A stretch of 64,000 bases of DNA from Pseudoips prasinana (GCA_951640165.1 OX621238.1:28544001-28608000), one strand, 5' to 3'. Counted from the stretch's first letter, positions 37,501-44,062 are shown. The notes: a model not told the origin generated them from the letters alone. Program-made: numbers and translations.

Positions 37501-37740
37501 ACTTAATTGACCCCTTTTCTGCCTAAAATTCTTTACATTATAGACACAATTTACAGAAAAATAACTAATTGCGTCCTGTAATAAACTAAAACATCCTGTA
37601 AATAGAGATTTATTACCTTCTTTCCTTTTTCTTGGCCAGTAGTAAAATGTTGCAGGTACAAGTATTAGAGCAAGGAAAGAAAGGACAAAGTAAAAGAATG
37701 TAGATCCACTTTCATCATATTCAAATTTTTGGCCACCCAT
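16358..37740 (-). CDS. SEC63: SEC63, ER translocation J-protein (gene span, 3' end missing)
   Basis: Sec63 is an ER membrane J-protein that works with Sec61 and Sec62 and recruits luminal BiP for protein import. Nine exons (37740 to 16358), all with GT-AG introns and compatible phases, encode about 650 residues. Residues 12-33 and 74-94 look like membrane segments. Residues 104-170 are the J domain with the HPD triad at 133-135, expected to face the lumen, and a third hydrophobic segment lies near 186-205. The Sec63/Brl region follows, interrupted by a basic Ala/Pro/Lys-rich stretch and an acidic stretch. Human SEC63 is about 760 residues, so about 110 residues (the end of the Brl region and the acidic Sec62-binding tail) are missing from the window. 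Long introns are full of SINEs and LINEs. Divergently placed from ISCA1. Confidence 0.93.
16726..17076 (+). repeat. Dispersed repeat (F-related)
   Basis: Runs from 'accgtagccaaatcgc' through 'tctgtctgtccgtccg' and 'gaaacttggtaagtac' to 'actgaatagtttgcgcg'. This is a sequence arrangement seen widely in lepidopteran genomes. It abuts the minisatellite that begins at 17080. Confidence 0.5.
17080..17537 (+). repeat. Minisatellite, about seven 64-67-bp units
   Basis: Units start with 'acagatacaatgc' and contain 'ccagtttgtccccctaa' followed by 'aggggacagatta'. The middle of each unit is an imperfect inverted repeat (GTCCCC...GGGGAC). Unit lengths counted by eye are 66, 65, 67, 64, 66, 65 and 65. 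Lies in SEC63 intron 8. Confidence 0.9.
18058..18204 (-). repeat. SINE family C, 3' part
   Basis: Truncated minus-strand copy. It keeps the tail-proximal half ('gcggccagtctcaatggag', 'tattccatcact') and stops at 'gactagcgacac'. Confidence 0.65.
18613..18792 (+). repeat. SINE family B, 5'-truncated
   Basis: Starts inside the head at 'cgcaggtcgtgagttagatt' and lacks the A box. The internal 'tcctgagtctggg' portion is deleted. Keeps 'ggtttccatagtacaagctc' and the 'ggatattattattatt' tail. Confidence 0.65.
19285..19555 (-). repeat. SINE family C, degraded
   Basis: Minus-strand copy with recognisable 'gacgactagcgacacga', 'ggggtcaggtacaagaccg' and 'gcacgggggtgt' blocks. The head end is heavily diverged. 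Confidence 0.55.
19690..20070 (+). repeat. Dispersed repeat family J
   Basis: Blocks 'tttacggctctggc', 'agcagtggagactttact', 'attcacggcaatatgg' and 'aatgaaacaatgccc' recur in reverse complement at 32150-32600 and 33560-33640, and in part at 56850-57060. It runs close to SEC63 exon 8 (exon edge 20116). Confidence 0.55.
20116..20381 (-). CDS. SEC63: SEC63 exon 8
   Basis: The acceptor TTAACAG lies just above 20381 and the donor GTAAAG starts at 20115. It begins KEDDEGGAGENG and includes RPVWMKQQAKK and a Lys/Ala/Pro-rich stretch (about 30 residues). This is the low-complexity insert that also interrupts Brl in human SEC63. Codons here are GC-rich. Confidence 0.85.
20412..20970 (+). repeat. SINE family B split by a foldback insertion
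   Basis: The left part (20412-20480) has the A box region 'tcgtggttggcaaatgcttg' and B-box-like 'gtacgattccc'. The right part (20774-20970) continues with 'gacagatatttgtgtgcatg' to 'ggatattattattatt'. The break falls in 'actcagg|acagat' and is filled by the element at 20481-20773. Confidence 0.8.
20481..20773. mobile_element. Foldback MITE inside a SINE
   Basis: The ends are 'ggctctaccggctaag' and its complement 'cttagccggtagagc'. A second, longer inverted pair lies inside: about 20550-20620 against 20678-20748, including 'gatttaacgattgattaag'. The left end also carries a small palindrome of its own. The short direct repeat CAGG on both sides is a possible target-site duplication. Confidence 0.8.
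21299..21661. mobile_element. TTAA-flanked MITE, piggyBac type
   Basis: Ten-base inverted ends CGCACACCCT and AGGGTGTGCG are flanked immediately by TTAA on both sides (21295-21298 and 21662-21665). A TTAA target is diagnostic of piggyBac-type transposition. The interior is AT-rich and non-coding, so it would be a non-autonomous copy. In SEC63 intron 7. Confidence 0.55.
22525..22850 (+). repeat. SINE family C, diverged subfamily
   Basis: The head 'tcgttagtataggggcagc' and B-box-like 'gggtccaaaccccgg' are altered, but the body keeps the family order: 'cctgacctctccccgatcatg', 'ggattataagaatggga', 'ggtctcagtcaagaaaggcc'. An old subfamily. Confidence 0.6.
22909..23154 (-). repeat. SINE family A
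   Basis: Minus-strand, full length with an intact B box ('gggattcgaaccc' on the plus strand) and an (AAT)n tract at the left end. Confidence 0.85.
23617..23837 (-). repeat. SINE family A with an internal deletion
   Basis: Same as the 22909 copy but lacks about 25-30 bp of the 'tatctatataagta' body segment. Both pol III boxes are retained. Confidence 0.85.
23890..24065 (+). repeat. Dispersed repeat family E
   Basis: Starts 'accatcatcatctcagccg', then 'aaacgtctactgttagacaa'. It joins a stretch with 'gtgctccggaaggcacg' that resembles the 520-770 family. Ends about 70 bp from SEC63 exon 7. Confidence 0.5.
24134..24260 (-). CDS. SEC63: SEC63 exon 7
   Basis: The acceptor TTATAG lies above 24260 and the donor GTAAGT starts at 24133. 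It encodes VIDDENSTVVTAGAIVTVTV and then FLRRTNMKELFGD. This corresponds to the ITVGSLVTVLVKL region of the human Brl domain. Phases fit exons 6 and 8. Confidence 0.9.
24315..24500 (+). repeat. Dispersed repeat family H, copy 3
   Basis: Runs from 'gcgactccaact' through 'gatattaaccaaatatagct' and 'aaggaaactggctt' to 'ccgtttgagagatacgatgc'. Collinear with 2310-2552. Confidence 0.5.
24955..25206 (-). repeat. SINE family A
   Basis: Full-length minus-strand copy in SEC63 intron 6, with the B box intact. The 3' tail is short ('ttataatatc'). Confidence 0.85.
25439..25732 (-). CDS. SEC63: SEC63 exon 6
   Basis: The donor GTAAAT begins at 25438. The acceptor is best placed at ATTCCAG, 25738-25733, because exon 5 ends with one base of a codon and only this choice keeps the frame, giving ARR-IPRLPT at the junction. 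It encodes ETIENCMKLSPMTVQGLW and FLNEKQYDDVMKVLGNMP, matching the human LASLENCMKLSQMAVQGL region. A family C SINE ends about 50 bp upstream. Confidence 0.88.
25783..26135 (-). repeat. SINE family C next to SEC63 exon 6
   Basis: Full-length minus-strand copy. The head reads (minus strand) 'ttggtctagcagtagcgtg' with B box 'gggttcaaatccc', and the tail ends 'ggccgccgtgtccgaaattc' at about 25790. It is in the same orientation as SEC63. Confidence 0.85.
26230..26475 (+). repeat. Dispersed repeat family E
   Basis: Starts with a (CAT)n tract, then 'gtgtcagccaaagtacattc' and 'gcttggcatacgggttggcg'. It ends near 'ccacgggatgatattctatg'. Best preserved family E copy. Confidence 0.65.
26681..26933 (-). 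repeat. SINE family A
   Basis: Full-length minus-strand copy with an (AAT)n end at 26681 and B box intact, in SEC63 intron 5. Confidence 0.85.
27085..27265 (+). repeat. SINE family C fragment
   Basis: Keeps 'acccccgtgcctcaaggagc', 'ccggtcgtctcacc' and 'gagaatagaaagtgcaac', with many substitutions. Head and tail are lost. Confidence 0.5.
27536..28039 (-). pseudogene. C-terminal endonuclease part of the Dong/R4-like ORF
   Basis: About 167 codons, from HRHNQVARIIHQQLALRYGL to the terminal FLTLSP stop. Includes the PD...D endonuclease pattern at about residues 60-78. It overlaps the upstream RT frame by 67 bases in a different frame, so a frameshift separates them. Confidence 0.75.
27973..29187 (-). 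pseudogene. RT palm and thumb part of the Dong/R4-like ORF
   Basis: About 400 codons, continuing the RT after the inserted LINE. Key motifs: GIFQGDSLSPLWFCLALNPL, then YMDDLKLYAPN with the catalytic DD pair. A conserved region follows with NGWVMPLLVYTFGILRW and YIPRKCGGRG. Confidence 0.8.
29204..29928 (-). mobile_element. 5'-truncated LINE inserted in the Dong/R4-like element
   Basis: A T-run (an A-tail on the minus strand) at 29204-29218 marks its 3' end. The 16-bp direct repeat AAAGGCGCATAGAGCT flanks it exactly (29188-29203 and 29929-29944). The remaining coding end has CHHCGSPVDTALHTLVECP, a zinc-knuckle type C-terminus of LINE ORF2, and ends at about 29545. The clade is probably R1-like or Jockey-like; I could not decide. 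Confidence 0.85.
29945..30474 (-). pseudogene. N-terminal RT part of the Dong/R4-like ORF
   Basis: Encodes VQSIKITPSDVGNAVRPTHN, then WKSPGPDGLHNFWLKWL, TGSTTDPKNYRPITCLP and the AWIDYKKAYDSVPHTW block (RT motif A with the first catalytic D). It stops at the inserted LINE, and its frame is picked up beyond the target-site duplication. Confidence 0.8.
30475..30495. repeat. (ATT)n microsatellite at the retrotransposon border
   Basis: About seven ATT units directly abut the 5' end of the Dong/R4-like element. A shorter TTATTATTATT tract (27382-27392) abuts its 3' side. Confidence 0.75.
30610..30830 (+). repeat. Dispersed repeat family D, diverged
   Basis: Contains 'acgagcaattgggtcatcta', 'gtgatcaccgccgcccgtgg' and 'cgggttgccggctttt'. 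It lies within 70 bp of the donor end of SEC63 exon 5. Confidence 0.55.
30899..31127 (-). CDS. SEC63: SEC63 exon 5
   Basis: The acceptor TTATTCAG lies above 31127 and the donor GTAAGT starts at 30898. It encodes LLRELPNLGEKNKEQPLCRP, then YSIKARALLHAHLSRMRLP and DLIVEMVNCVNQLIALAYAR. Matches human CPYSLKARVLLLSHLARMKIP (start of the Brl region). Ends in phase 1. Confidence 0.92.
31797..32080 (+). repeat. Dispersed repeat family D
   Basis: T-run, then 'cagagggcgacaaacgagc', 'gatggtaagtgatcaccgcc' and 'tgcgttgccggcctttt'. It ends 'ccccagtcgggctgctcttt'. Confidence 0.65.
32150..32600 (-). repeat. Dispersed repeat family J, reverse copy
   Basis: Reverse complement of the 19690-20070 family: 'ttttggcgccaatgcgg', 'gaggtaagtgccatattgcc' and 'agtaaagtctccactgctt'. 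An extra 150 bp in the middle ('accatctactttcactactg') is absent from the other copy. Confidence 0.55.
32676..32815. repeat. CG-rich palindromic repeat
   Basis: Unusually CG-rich for this window ('gggcgcggcgcggcggga', 'cgacgcgac'). The ends 'ctgcacacagcg' and 'ctctgtgtggcgtcg' are in inverted relation, and 'gacgccacacacag' pairs with 'ctgtgtggcgtc' within it. Probably a MITE-like element. Confidence 0.45.
32816..33300 (+). pseudogene. Jockey-type LINE 3' coding remnant
   Basis: In pieces, the plus strand encodes an RNase H end (HIGISGNECADMAAKEAV). After a stop come PIKPWFYRYKKLSKTVTSV and the zinc-knuckle-like [17 protein letters not shown]. This is the usual order of a Jockey-clade ORF2 end. 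Premature stop at 32995-32997. In SEC63 intron 4, antisense. Confidence 0.7.
33673..33879 (-). CDS. SEC63: SEC63 exon 4
   Basis: The acceptor TTGCAG lies above 33879 and the donor GTATGT starts at 33672. It encodes VGTWWYRSIRFSGEQVLLDT, then TQMYFYFCHKTPSMPLKRAL and ILAASCEFDKRHNSEIVER. Nearly collinear with human VGSWWYRSIRYSGDQILI. 69 codons, phase 0 at both ends. Confidence 0.94.
34962..35132 (-). CDS. SEC63: SEC63 exon 3
   Basis: The acceptor TTACAG lies above 35132 and the donor GTAAGT starts at 34961. It encodes ALTDDEARRNWEKYGNPDGP (end of the J domain), SFGIALPSWIVEKENS, and a hydrophobic segment VWVLGLYALVFMVALPTA. Matches human ALTDEESRKNWEEFGNPDGP. 57 codons. Confidence 0.95.
35545..35755 (+). 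repeat. Tandem direct duplication of about 105 bp
   Basis: 35545-35648 and 35650-35755 are almost identical, from 'aattttggtttttaatttta' to 'aaaggctagatctcacat'. A diverged third relative at 35870-35970 has the same order of blocks. The end of each unit belongs to family E ('gtccactgctggataaagg'). Confidence 0.85.
35925..36125 (+). repeat. Dispersed repeat family E, diverged
   Basis: Blocks 'gatgtacactgctgaacaat', 'ggcagacaggttggcaatc' and 'ctgcctgttctctgat' follow the family order seen at 26230-26475. Confidence 0.55.
36356..36575 (+). repeat. SINE family B, damaged head
   Basis: A T-run is followed by a head without recognisable boxes, then the intact body 'atttgtgtgcatgaacatg', 'cctgagtctgggtgtaatt' and 'ggtttccataatacaagccc'. 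Ends at 'gtcctaggatg'. Confidence 0.65.
37054..37385 (-). CDS. SEC63: SEC63 exon 2 (J domain)
   Basis: The acceptor TTTTAG lies above 37385 and the donor GTGACA starts at 37053. It encodes residues 42-152: a CxCPNC motif, a membrane segment (FFIKLAIISGWVLLGFLAYK) and most of the J domain (NFDPYEILGLPPGA, KKSYRKQSLILHPDK). The HPD triad needed to stimulate Hsp70 ATPase is intact. Confidence 0.95.
37617..37740 (-). CDS. SEC63: SEC63 exon 1 (start)
   Basis: The ATG at 37740-37738 gives MGGQKFEYDESGSTFFYFVL, almost the same as human MAGQQFQYDDSGNTFFYFLT, which fixes the start. The first membrane segment follows and ends at YYWPRKRKE. The donor GTAATA starts at 37616. Intron 1 is short (231 bp). 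Confidence 0.95.
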
Positions 37741-37954
37741 GGTTAATTTTTAATACATTGAGAATGAAAAATTATTACACGCTACACAAGTTCGATTAGA
37801 GCAGAAGACGTGTCATTTAGTGATGGTGATTAAGCTGATTAGAAAACATGACAGTCTACGCTACAGATAAAAAACAAATAGAATCGACTAAACTATATTT
37901 GTCTAGGTTATACGTCAACTAACTAGTTACACAAAGAGAACCCGTATTATGTAG

Positions 37955-38003
37955 TATATCCATAGTACAAGCTCTGCTTAGTTTGGGATCAGATAGCCGT
38001 GTC
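37955..38003 (+). repeat. SINE family B fragment
   Basis: Only the 'catagtacaagctctgctta' to 'gggatcagatagccgtgt' part remains, followed by an A-run. Both ends are truncated. Confidence 0.6.
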
Positions 38004-38370
38004 AAAAAAAAAAACTAGGGAAAATTATATGTTAAGAGTTTTTATATAATTACTGTGTTTATTTCATATGTGTTGAATACATACACACTATGTCACGTTA
38101 CGCAAAAATCGTTGACATTTTGTCAGTTATCCCTCTACCGCACCACCGCACGCATCCGTTTTCCTAAATCACTTACAATTTCACAAACAAATATCCAACA
38201 ACCAAGGGGAAGGATGTTACACATAAATCAGTCGTTGTTCAGAATTTTTGTGTAACTTTTGTCACCCTGTCATCTCGCTATGTTTTTTTTTTATCGACTA
38301 CTTGATTTTTAATATAGTTTGTAATATTCTCTTTGAGTTCAGTTTGACAATTGACTACGGCAGCTTACAT

Positions 38371-38420
38371 CTTCTTCTTCTTTTTTTCGAATGGCAAGTT
38401 ATGCCGATGTCGACAGCTTA
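38371..38420 (+). repeat. Short repeat also present in the ISCA1 intron
   Basis: 'cttcttcttctt', a T-rich run and 'atggcaagttatgccgatgt' then cgacag. The same arrangement lies at 40420-40466 inside the ISCA1 intron. Confidence 0.6.
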
Positions 38421-38626
38421 CATCGACCATAGATTTACATTAACTTCGACCAATACTTCTCATGATGTGATGTCAATTCCTGGTCAATTCTGAATTTTGA
38501 CATTGACTGTCATTAAGTTCATTTTGACAACTTGAGTATTTGGCAACTAAATCGTAGTTATGAAACCGTTTATTTATTTCAATGAAACTTAATAATAAAT
38601 AAGAATTGTGTGCAAGTAATATCAAG

Positions 38627-38750
38627 GTACGTTAGTATTACAGTACCTGTGTAGCCTTCTCATCATTACACTTCATAATATTTAATTTTACCTTTGAAGG
38701 ACGAGTCTAAAAAAGAGTAAAATTAAAGATATTTTTGTGCGCATTTTCAG
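38627..38750 (+). other. ISCA1: Probable 5' UTR intron of ISCA1
   Basis: ATCAAG|GTACGT at 38621-38632 is a good donor, and GCATTTTCAG ends at 38750 immediately before the ATG. A 124-bp intron in the 5' UTR explains why an acceptor-like sequence abuts the start codon. Not proven without a transcript. Confidence 0.6.
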
Positions 38751-39042
38751 ATGGCTACAAAAACTATTGCAAGTGCTACAGTCAGGGCTGTGAAGAAGCG
38801 TGTTCTACCTTCGCGTGCCGCGCTCGTCTTAACTTCCAGTGCTGTAAACAAAATTAAGGAAATCATGTCCAAAGAAGAGGCTAAAGGATTTATAGGTCTT
38901 AAAGTTGGTGTTCGTCAAAGGGGGTGTAATGGTCTCTCATACACATTGGATTATGCTAAGGGTAAAGATAAATTAGATGAAGAAGTGAAACAAGATGGTG
39001 TCACAATAATAATAGACAGGAAAGCTCAGTTAACATTATTAG
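38751..39042 (+). CDS. ISCA1: ISCA1 coding exon 1
   Basis: ATG at 38751; encodes residues 1-97 plus one base. Includes [24 protein letters not shown]-like '[18 protein letters not shown]' and the end KAQLTLLG. The donor G|GTAAGT begins at 39043. Confidence 0.95.
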
Positions 39043-41360
39043 GTAAGTAAACCATATAAGTATGTCTAATACCATATGGAGCTAGATTTTTGTAAATGAC
39101 CTTAGTTCTTTATAACATAAGCTTAATCAATTTTAGCACCTTATCATCAGATCTTGTCTTACTAATGTGCTTGTGGGTATTTCACACTTAGTCCCGATGT
39201 GGACCATTGCATGTTAGTCATGGCAGCCTTCATTCGATTCAGTACACCTCCTTCCAGAAGCATATTAGGTCTCTCAAACTTCTCATGGCCTCCATAACAG
39301 TTCTTGGTGATTGCCAGGTTTCCCTCCAGATTTTCATGATGCCTGTGCACTTGATGTGCAAATGCACGAAAGTTAAGTTGAAACCTGGGTTGTAGTGGAG
39401 CCTTAGTGGTGCTTTCATCATCATCATCATATCAGCCAAAAGACGTCCACTGCTGGACAAAGGCCTCCCCCAAGGATATTTACAATAGCCGGTCCTGTGC
39501 TGCCCACATCCAGCAGCTTCCTGGTGCTTTGGACTTGAGAAAAAAATTCACATTTCTTTCGTAATTCCCCTTTTTTTTTTGCAATTTCGGGTAGACCTTG
39601 ACTCTTTTAATATGCTATGATATTAAAATTGAAAGACCCAAATAAATAAGTCCATAGAATAATTCACCTGAATCACTTACTTTTCCCACCTTAATTAAAT
39701 CCTGTGGACATAATCTTATTGCACCATTTTATTACTAGTTTACATGAGAATAACTTATTTTTAGGGTTCCATACCCAAAGGGTAAAAGTAAAAGACTTAG
39801 CTGTCTGTTTGTCTGTCTATCTGTCACCATGCTGTATCTCATGAACAATGATAGTTAGACAATTGAAATTTTCACAGATGATGTATTTCTGTTGCCGCTA
39901 TAACACCAAATACTAAAAAACAAAATAAAATAAATATTTAAGAGATACAACAAATGTGAGTTGTTTGATTGTTTTTATAGATTATGGTACAGAACCCTTT
40001 GTGCGCTCCGATTCGCACTTTGCTGGTTTTTATGATTAACTTGTTAGTGACAGAGAGTATTTACATAGGTAACTTTTAGAGACCTTCCTTAAATAACATT
40101 TTATTTTAATTTTTTTACATTGTGTATGTTTTTAATTATTGTATAAGTCAACATATGCATGCTACGCAATCCTCTATCCTGGAGGACTGCACAAACATGA
40201 AATCCGTTGTTACTAAACCACCCTCAGACTTAAAACAACCATTTAATTGGTATTGATCTTGTAGTGAAAAAAATTGTTTTGTATTGTTGGATCACTGCAC
40301 AGGGCATCTACTTAGGACCCATGTATACTAGTTCTCACCTTCAGAATACAGAAAATCTGTAACTTGTAATTGATCCCTAAGCAATATGTTTTAATAACCT
40401 ACATGAAAAGGAAAAAAATGTCTTCTTCTTCTTTTTCCAAATGGCAAGTTATGCCGATGTCGACAATTCTGCCAATGTCAGATGTGAAATGGAAAAACGT
40501 GCGATAAAATTTAACCAATTTTATTTTTTAATATATTTTAAAACTAATTGTGTATCTTGTCGATGGGGTTAAAACACTGAAACAAACAGACACAATTATA
40601 TACATATGATACATATAATAATAAAAATAATTGTTAAAAGTATATATAATAACGTATGCCATACCAACATTCAGATTTAAAATCACAATTTGATGCCGTT
40701 GCATCTTATAAAGTACATTAATACTTCGTAAAGTTCTGGGTACGGGAATGTAAGCAGAGAAGAAAAGTTAATGGGAATGGGAATCTTTAAATTTGGAAGA
40801 TGACCATATAAATTATAGGCGGGATTATTATTGATGCATTCAAAGAATATGTGGTCCAGGGTACCCTCGTCCAGCCCACACTCACAAAGGGATGAATCCC
40901 GAATCCGTATTTTGTGCAGGAAAACAGGTGAACAACAGAAACCTAAGCGTAGTCTACAAATACCAGAACCAAGGCTTTATCACAATATCCGGTTGTACCC
41001 CATAATAAAAGCCACCTTTCCTCTTGCTAGAAATATCCCAATCATTTTGCCATGCGTGTTTTAAGTTTCCTTTGGGGAGGTTTTGCAGGTCATATCCATA
41101 AAAACAATAAAATCTGTTATCTACAGTTTGGGATGTAACCGCTTCCTTTGCCAATAAGTCAGCAAAATGTCATCAATAATACAATCATCAATAATAATAT
41201 AATTTTGTAGACAGTTTTAAGTGCTAATCTAATGTTCTTTTCTGCTTCTTTTTCAGGTACTGAAATGGATTTTGTAGAAAACAAACTCTCAGCAGAATTT
41301 GTATTCAACAACCCAAATATAAAAGGCACATGTGGATGTGGAGAATCTTTTAGTATATAG
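38751..41360 (+). CDS. ISCA1: ISCA1, mitochondrial iron-sulfur cluster assembly 1 (gene span)
   Basis: A-type iron-sulfur carrier of the mitochondrial matrix, which in animals acts with ISCA2 and IBA57 in late [4Fe-4S] assembly. Coding exons 38751-39042 and 41257-41360 give 131 residues (human 129). The N-terminus is basic and lacks acidic residues until residue 37, as in a matrix-targeting presequence. [14 protein letters not shown] carries Cys59; [11 protein letters not shown] at the end carries Cys123 and Cys125. These are the three conserved cluster ligands. [13 protein letters not shown] and [16 protein letters not shown] are nearly identical to human. The intron (2.2 kb) holds a family F repeat and a LINE remnant. 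This is the protein sometimes called MagR; the sequence gives no support for or against magnetoreception. Confidence 0.96.
39413..39485 (+). repeat. Dispersed repeat family E, 5' part
   Basis: (CAT)n, 'atatcagccaaaagacgtcc' and 'ctggacaaaggcctccccca'. Consensus-like but short. In the ISCA1 intron. Confidence 0.6.
39763..40033 (+). repeat. Dispersed repeat family F
   Basis: Bounded by 'agggttccatacccaaagg' and 'tccgattcgcactttgctgg'. The interior has 'ctgtctgtttgtctgtctat' and 'attttcacagatgatg'. In the ISCA1 intron, sense. Confidence 0.65.
40600..41165 (-). pseudogene. Jockey-type LINE 3' coding remnant
   Basis: The minus strand encodes [19 protein letters not shown] and [18 protein letters not shown]. 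After a frame change come [36 protein letters not shown] and a terminal RCNGIKL stop near 40660. Same family as 32816-33300 and 43840-44062. In the ISCA1 intron, antisense. Confidence 0.72.
41257..41360 (+). CDS. ISCA1: ISCA1 coding exon 2
   Basis: The acceptor TTTTTCAG ends at 41256. Encodes [18 protein letters not shown], then [16 protein letters not shown] and TAG at 41358-41360. Holds the C-terminal CxC cluster ligands. Confidence 0.96.
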
Positions 41361-41748
41361 AATGATAGGTTGTTTTCTAGGTTTTAATTTTATTTCAGCT
41401 TTATGCCTAGTACACAATATGCTACCAGAGTGTATATCACCTAGTTTTTAACATTAAACCAATCTCTAAGAGGTAATATAAATAATAAAATTCCTATTTA
41501 CAAATTCATAATTACAACAAATAAATAGTAACCTCCTCTAAACTCAAATTTTTATTAAACTTGTTGAGAGATTCGAGACAGTGTTTATATTAATTCCTGA
41601 GGACATATCTGGGCCACAGTGTTCAGTTGAGTGTTGTGTGCCACTGTTGATCCAGGCTTACATTAGTTGCACTTCTTGGGATAGTGTGTACCAGGCATTA
41701 CTGTTGCTAATATTTTTGAGATAGCTAAATAATTAATTAGTGCACATC

Positions 41749-41754
41749 AATAAA
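41749..41754 (+). terminator. Poly(A) signal candidate 1 of ISCA1
   Basis: AATAAA in 'acatcaataaagcc', 390 bp after the stop codon. Confidence 0.45.
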
Positions 41755-42051
41755 GCCATAGAGTCAAGAGTAGAAATTAGTCTAGAAAAGATTAGTTTAG
41801 AAAATACTAAAAGTATTTTCTGCATTATTTAATTTGTGCATATATAAAACATCAATCTGAACTAATATAGACTATTATTGTGGTTTCTCTCTCATTAAAA
41901 TTAAATTTGGTAGAAAAGCATTGTTATCCTAGTTCAGTTTCTGTAATAAGTATCACTGTATATATTCCCAGAAACTAGAATTTAAAGTTTCTGTAGTTAA
42001 ATTATGTGTTAAGATGGAAATATTTAATCTGTACATGTTGACTATTATTTT

Positions 42052-42057
42052 AATAAA
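42052..42057 (+). terminator. Poly(A) signal candidate 2 of ISCA1
   Basis: AATAAA in 'ttttaataaaggtg', about 690 bp after the stop codon and followed by 'aaaatatgtttatgt'. Confidence 0.4.
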
Positions 42058-42099
42058 GGTGAACAAATTCAAATAGAAAATATGTTTATGTAAAATATA

Positions 42100-42894
42100 A
42101 TTAGTCTCTAAATCCAGACCTTCCTTAAAAGCACTACTAAAAGTAGCATGCTTAATTCTTAGTAGGTATTAGATAATTTACGAAATTGCTAAATTGTTAA
42201 TTATTATTTCGCAAGTCAGCGTGAATAAATGCAATATGTTGCTTTTGACGTAATAAAAAAATTGCAACGGTACATGTCTTGCGTTTGTATTTTGGTCATT
42301 TGTTTAAACAGATCCATTTAATAAAAAAACTTTATGGTGATGGTCGTAAAACAGTATGTATATCGTAGACAGTACATTGCGCCACATCAGAAAGGGTAAG
42401 CTTTGGACTTGGTTTAGTTTTGTTCTGGGGAGGTATAAGCTTAGAAGCCCTTACAGAGCTGGTTATCCTAAATAAAGGAACTGTGAGCCAGGAGATCGAG
42501 GCCCTACCAGGTGAGTCACTATAGAGTAATCATCCAAACTTAATTTGCCCCGGTGTAGCTTTCGGCGTTCGCTGCGACCCAGTCCCTAAAAAGTCGTAGG
42601 TCAAGCGTGTGGGAGCCTACGTATAATTCGTATATGCACAGATAGCCCTTGAAAGGAGTTAAGCTCCTGATATTTTAATTCCTGTGCCCATACCAAATAG
42701 AATATCAGTTTGTCTAAAGAGTGATGAGATGACTGTATGTTGATGTTAGAGTAAGGGGCACCGCGGCGCCGTATTAATTAAAGTTAAGTAAATTAATTAA
42801 TTGTTCATTTAGATACCAGGTTCTTAATAAACATCAACAAATTCATTTCACAACCAACGCATGATATCTGTCTCTCTATATATAAGTATATATA
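42100..42894. other. Intergenic stretch without recognised feature
   Basis: Between ISCA1 and the SINE at 42895. The portion 42400-42780 is richer in G and C ('ggcaccgcggcgccg', 'gtgtagctttcggcgttcgc'). It could be an old repeat, but no coding signature or match elsewhere in the window was seen. Confidence 0.4.
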
Positions 42895-43140
42895 GACGGT
42901 TACCATAGCCGGTAGTGCTCCTGCCTACGAAGCTGGTGGTCCTGGGTTCGAATCCCGGTAAGTGCCAATATTTGTGTGATGAGCATGAATATTTGTTACT
43001 GAGTCATGGATGTTTTCTATGTATATAAGTATTTATCTATCTATATAGGTATGTATATCGTCGCCTGATACCCATAGTACAAGCTTTGCTTAGTTTGGGG
43101 GTAGGATGATCTGTGTGAAATTGTCCCCAGATATTATTAT
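42895..43140 (+). repeat. SINE family A with damaged A box
   Basis: The head reads 'ccatagccggtagtgct', so about 8 bp of the A box are deleted. B box GGTTCGAATCC and the rest of the body are intact, ending 'gatattattat'. Confidence 0.82.
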
Positions 43141-43839
43141 ATGTTATTAAAAACTAAGACGTACGTCGAAGGCTACTAAAACTATCATGGTTAATATTGG
43201 TATTAAAAACTTAGTGGTATGGATGGAAAGGAACTTTAAGTTCAATTTAACATAAAGTAGGTATGAACATGTGACAGGGGGGTGACACATTCATTTGAAT
43301 TATTAGCATATATAGGAGCGCCATCTTTTTTATTGTACCATAAAAATATACATGCAAAAGTGGTATTCTTGCGGTACAGATGGCGCTACAAGAGAATCGA
43401 TGTTTATTTTTTTGTGTTTAATTTCTTTTTAATTATTAAAATAATTGAATAAAGTGGCCACCAGCATATTTTGTACATACATATTATAGCATTAAGTATA
43501 AGGATGATATACAAAACATTTTTTTAGGTGTTTCTTAAAATTGTGTAAAAATATATGGTTGGGTAGCACACGCGAAGTAAATATACACATTCACAACGTG
43601 GCTAATATAACTCAAAACATATGGTCGGCTAACCTGACGTCATAATGCCTAACCACTTTATTTCTTTGATATATGTACATATTTCTTAACGCAAAGGTAG
43701 CAAATATTTCATTAGGTAGTAAACAAAATAGACACACACATTTATCAACCACCAACATAAATAAGTAAATAAAATTCTAAATGTACTTAGATAGATAATT
43801 ATAGTTTAATTTTATTAATTCTTATATATTTACATAGTA

Positions 43840-44062
43840 TATATATATGTAAAAGGAGTATATACTAGGGACAGAAGGTATTTGAAGGAGATTGGACGAG
43901 GGATATGGGACGGAATAACATCATATAAGGAGAACTTCTGATTTTTACAATTAAAGAATATATGGTCAACATGTCCTTCATCCAAACCACATTCACAAAG
44001 TGAGGAGTCCCTAATCCTAAGTTTAGCCAGGAAGACAGGAGTGCAACAATGTAGATCTTTTC
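43840..44062 (-). pseudogene. Jockey-type LINE 3' coding remnant
   Basis: The minus strand encodes [20 protein letters not shown], the C-GLDEGHVDHIFFNC zinc-knuckle and PISFKYLLSLVYT. Third relative of the 32816 and 40600 remnants. It fuses without a gap to the short ORF at 44056-44200. Confidence 0.65.

Larger units (their letters stand above)
37741..38626. promoter_or_regulatory. Shared region between divergent SEC63 and ISCA1
   Basis: The two start codons are 1010 bp apart on opposite strands, so this stretch must hold both 5' UTRs and both promoters unless start sites lie elsewhere. It contains a 45-bp fragment of a family B SINE (37955-38003) and a T-rich, CTT-rich tract at 38371-38420. 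No TATA box is assigned. Confidence 0.6.

Noticed and set aside
38751..41360. Evidence for a magnetoreceptor
   Set aside because: ISCA1 is a general Fe-S assembly protein. Nothing in the sequence here supports a sensory role.
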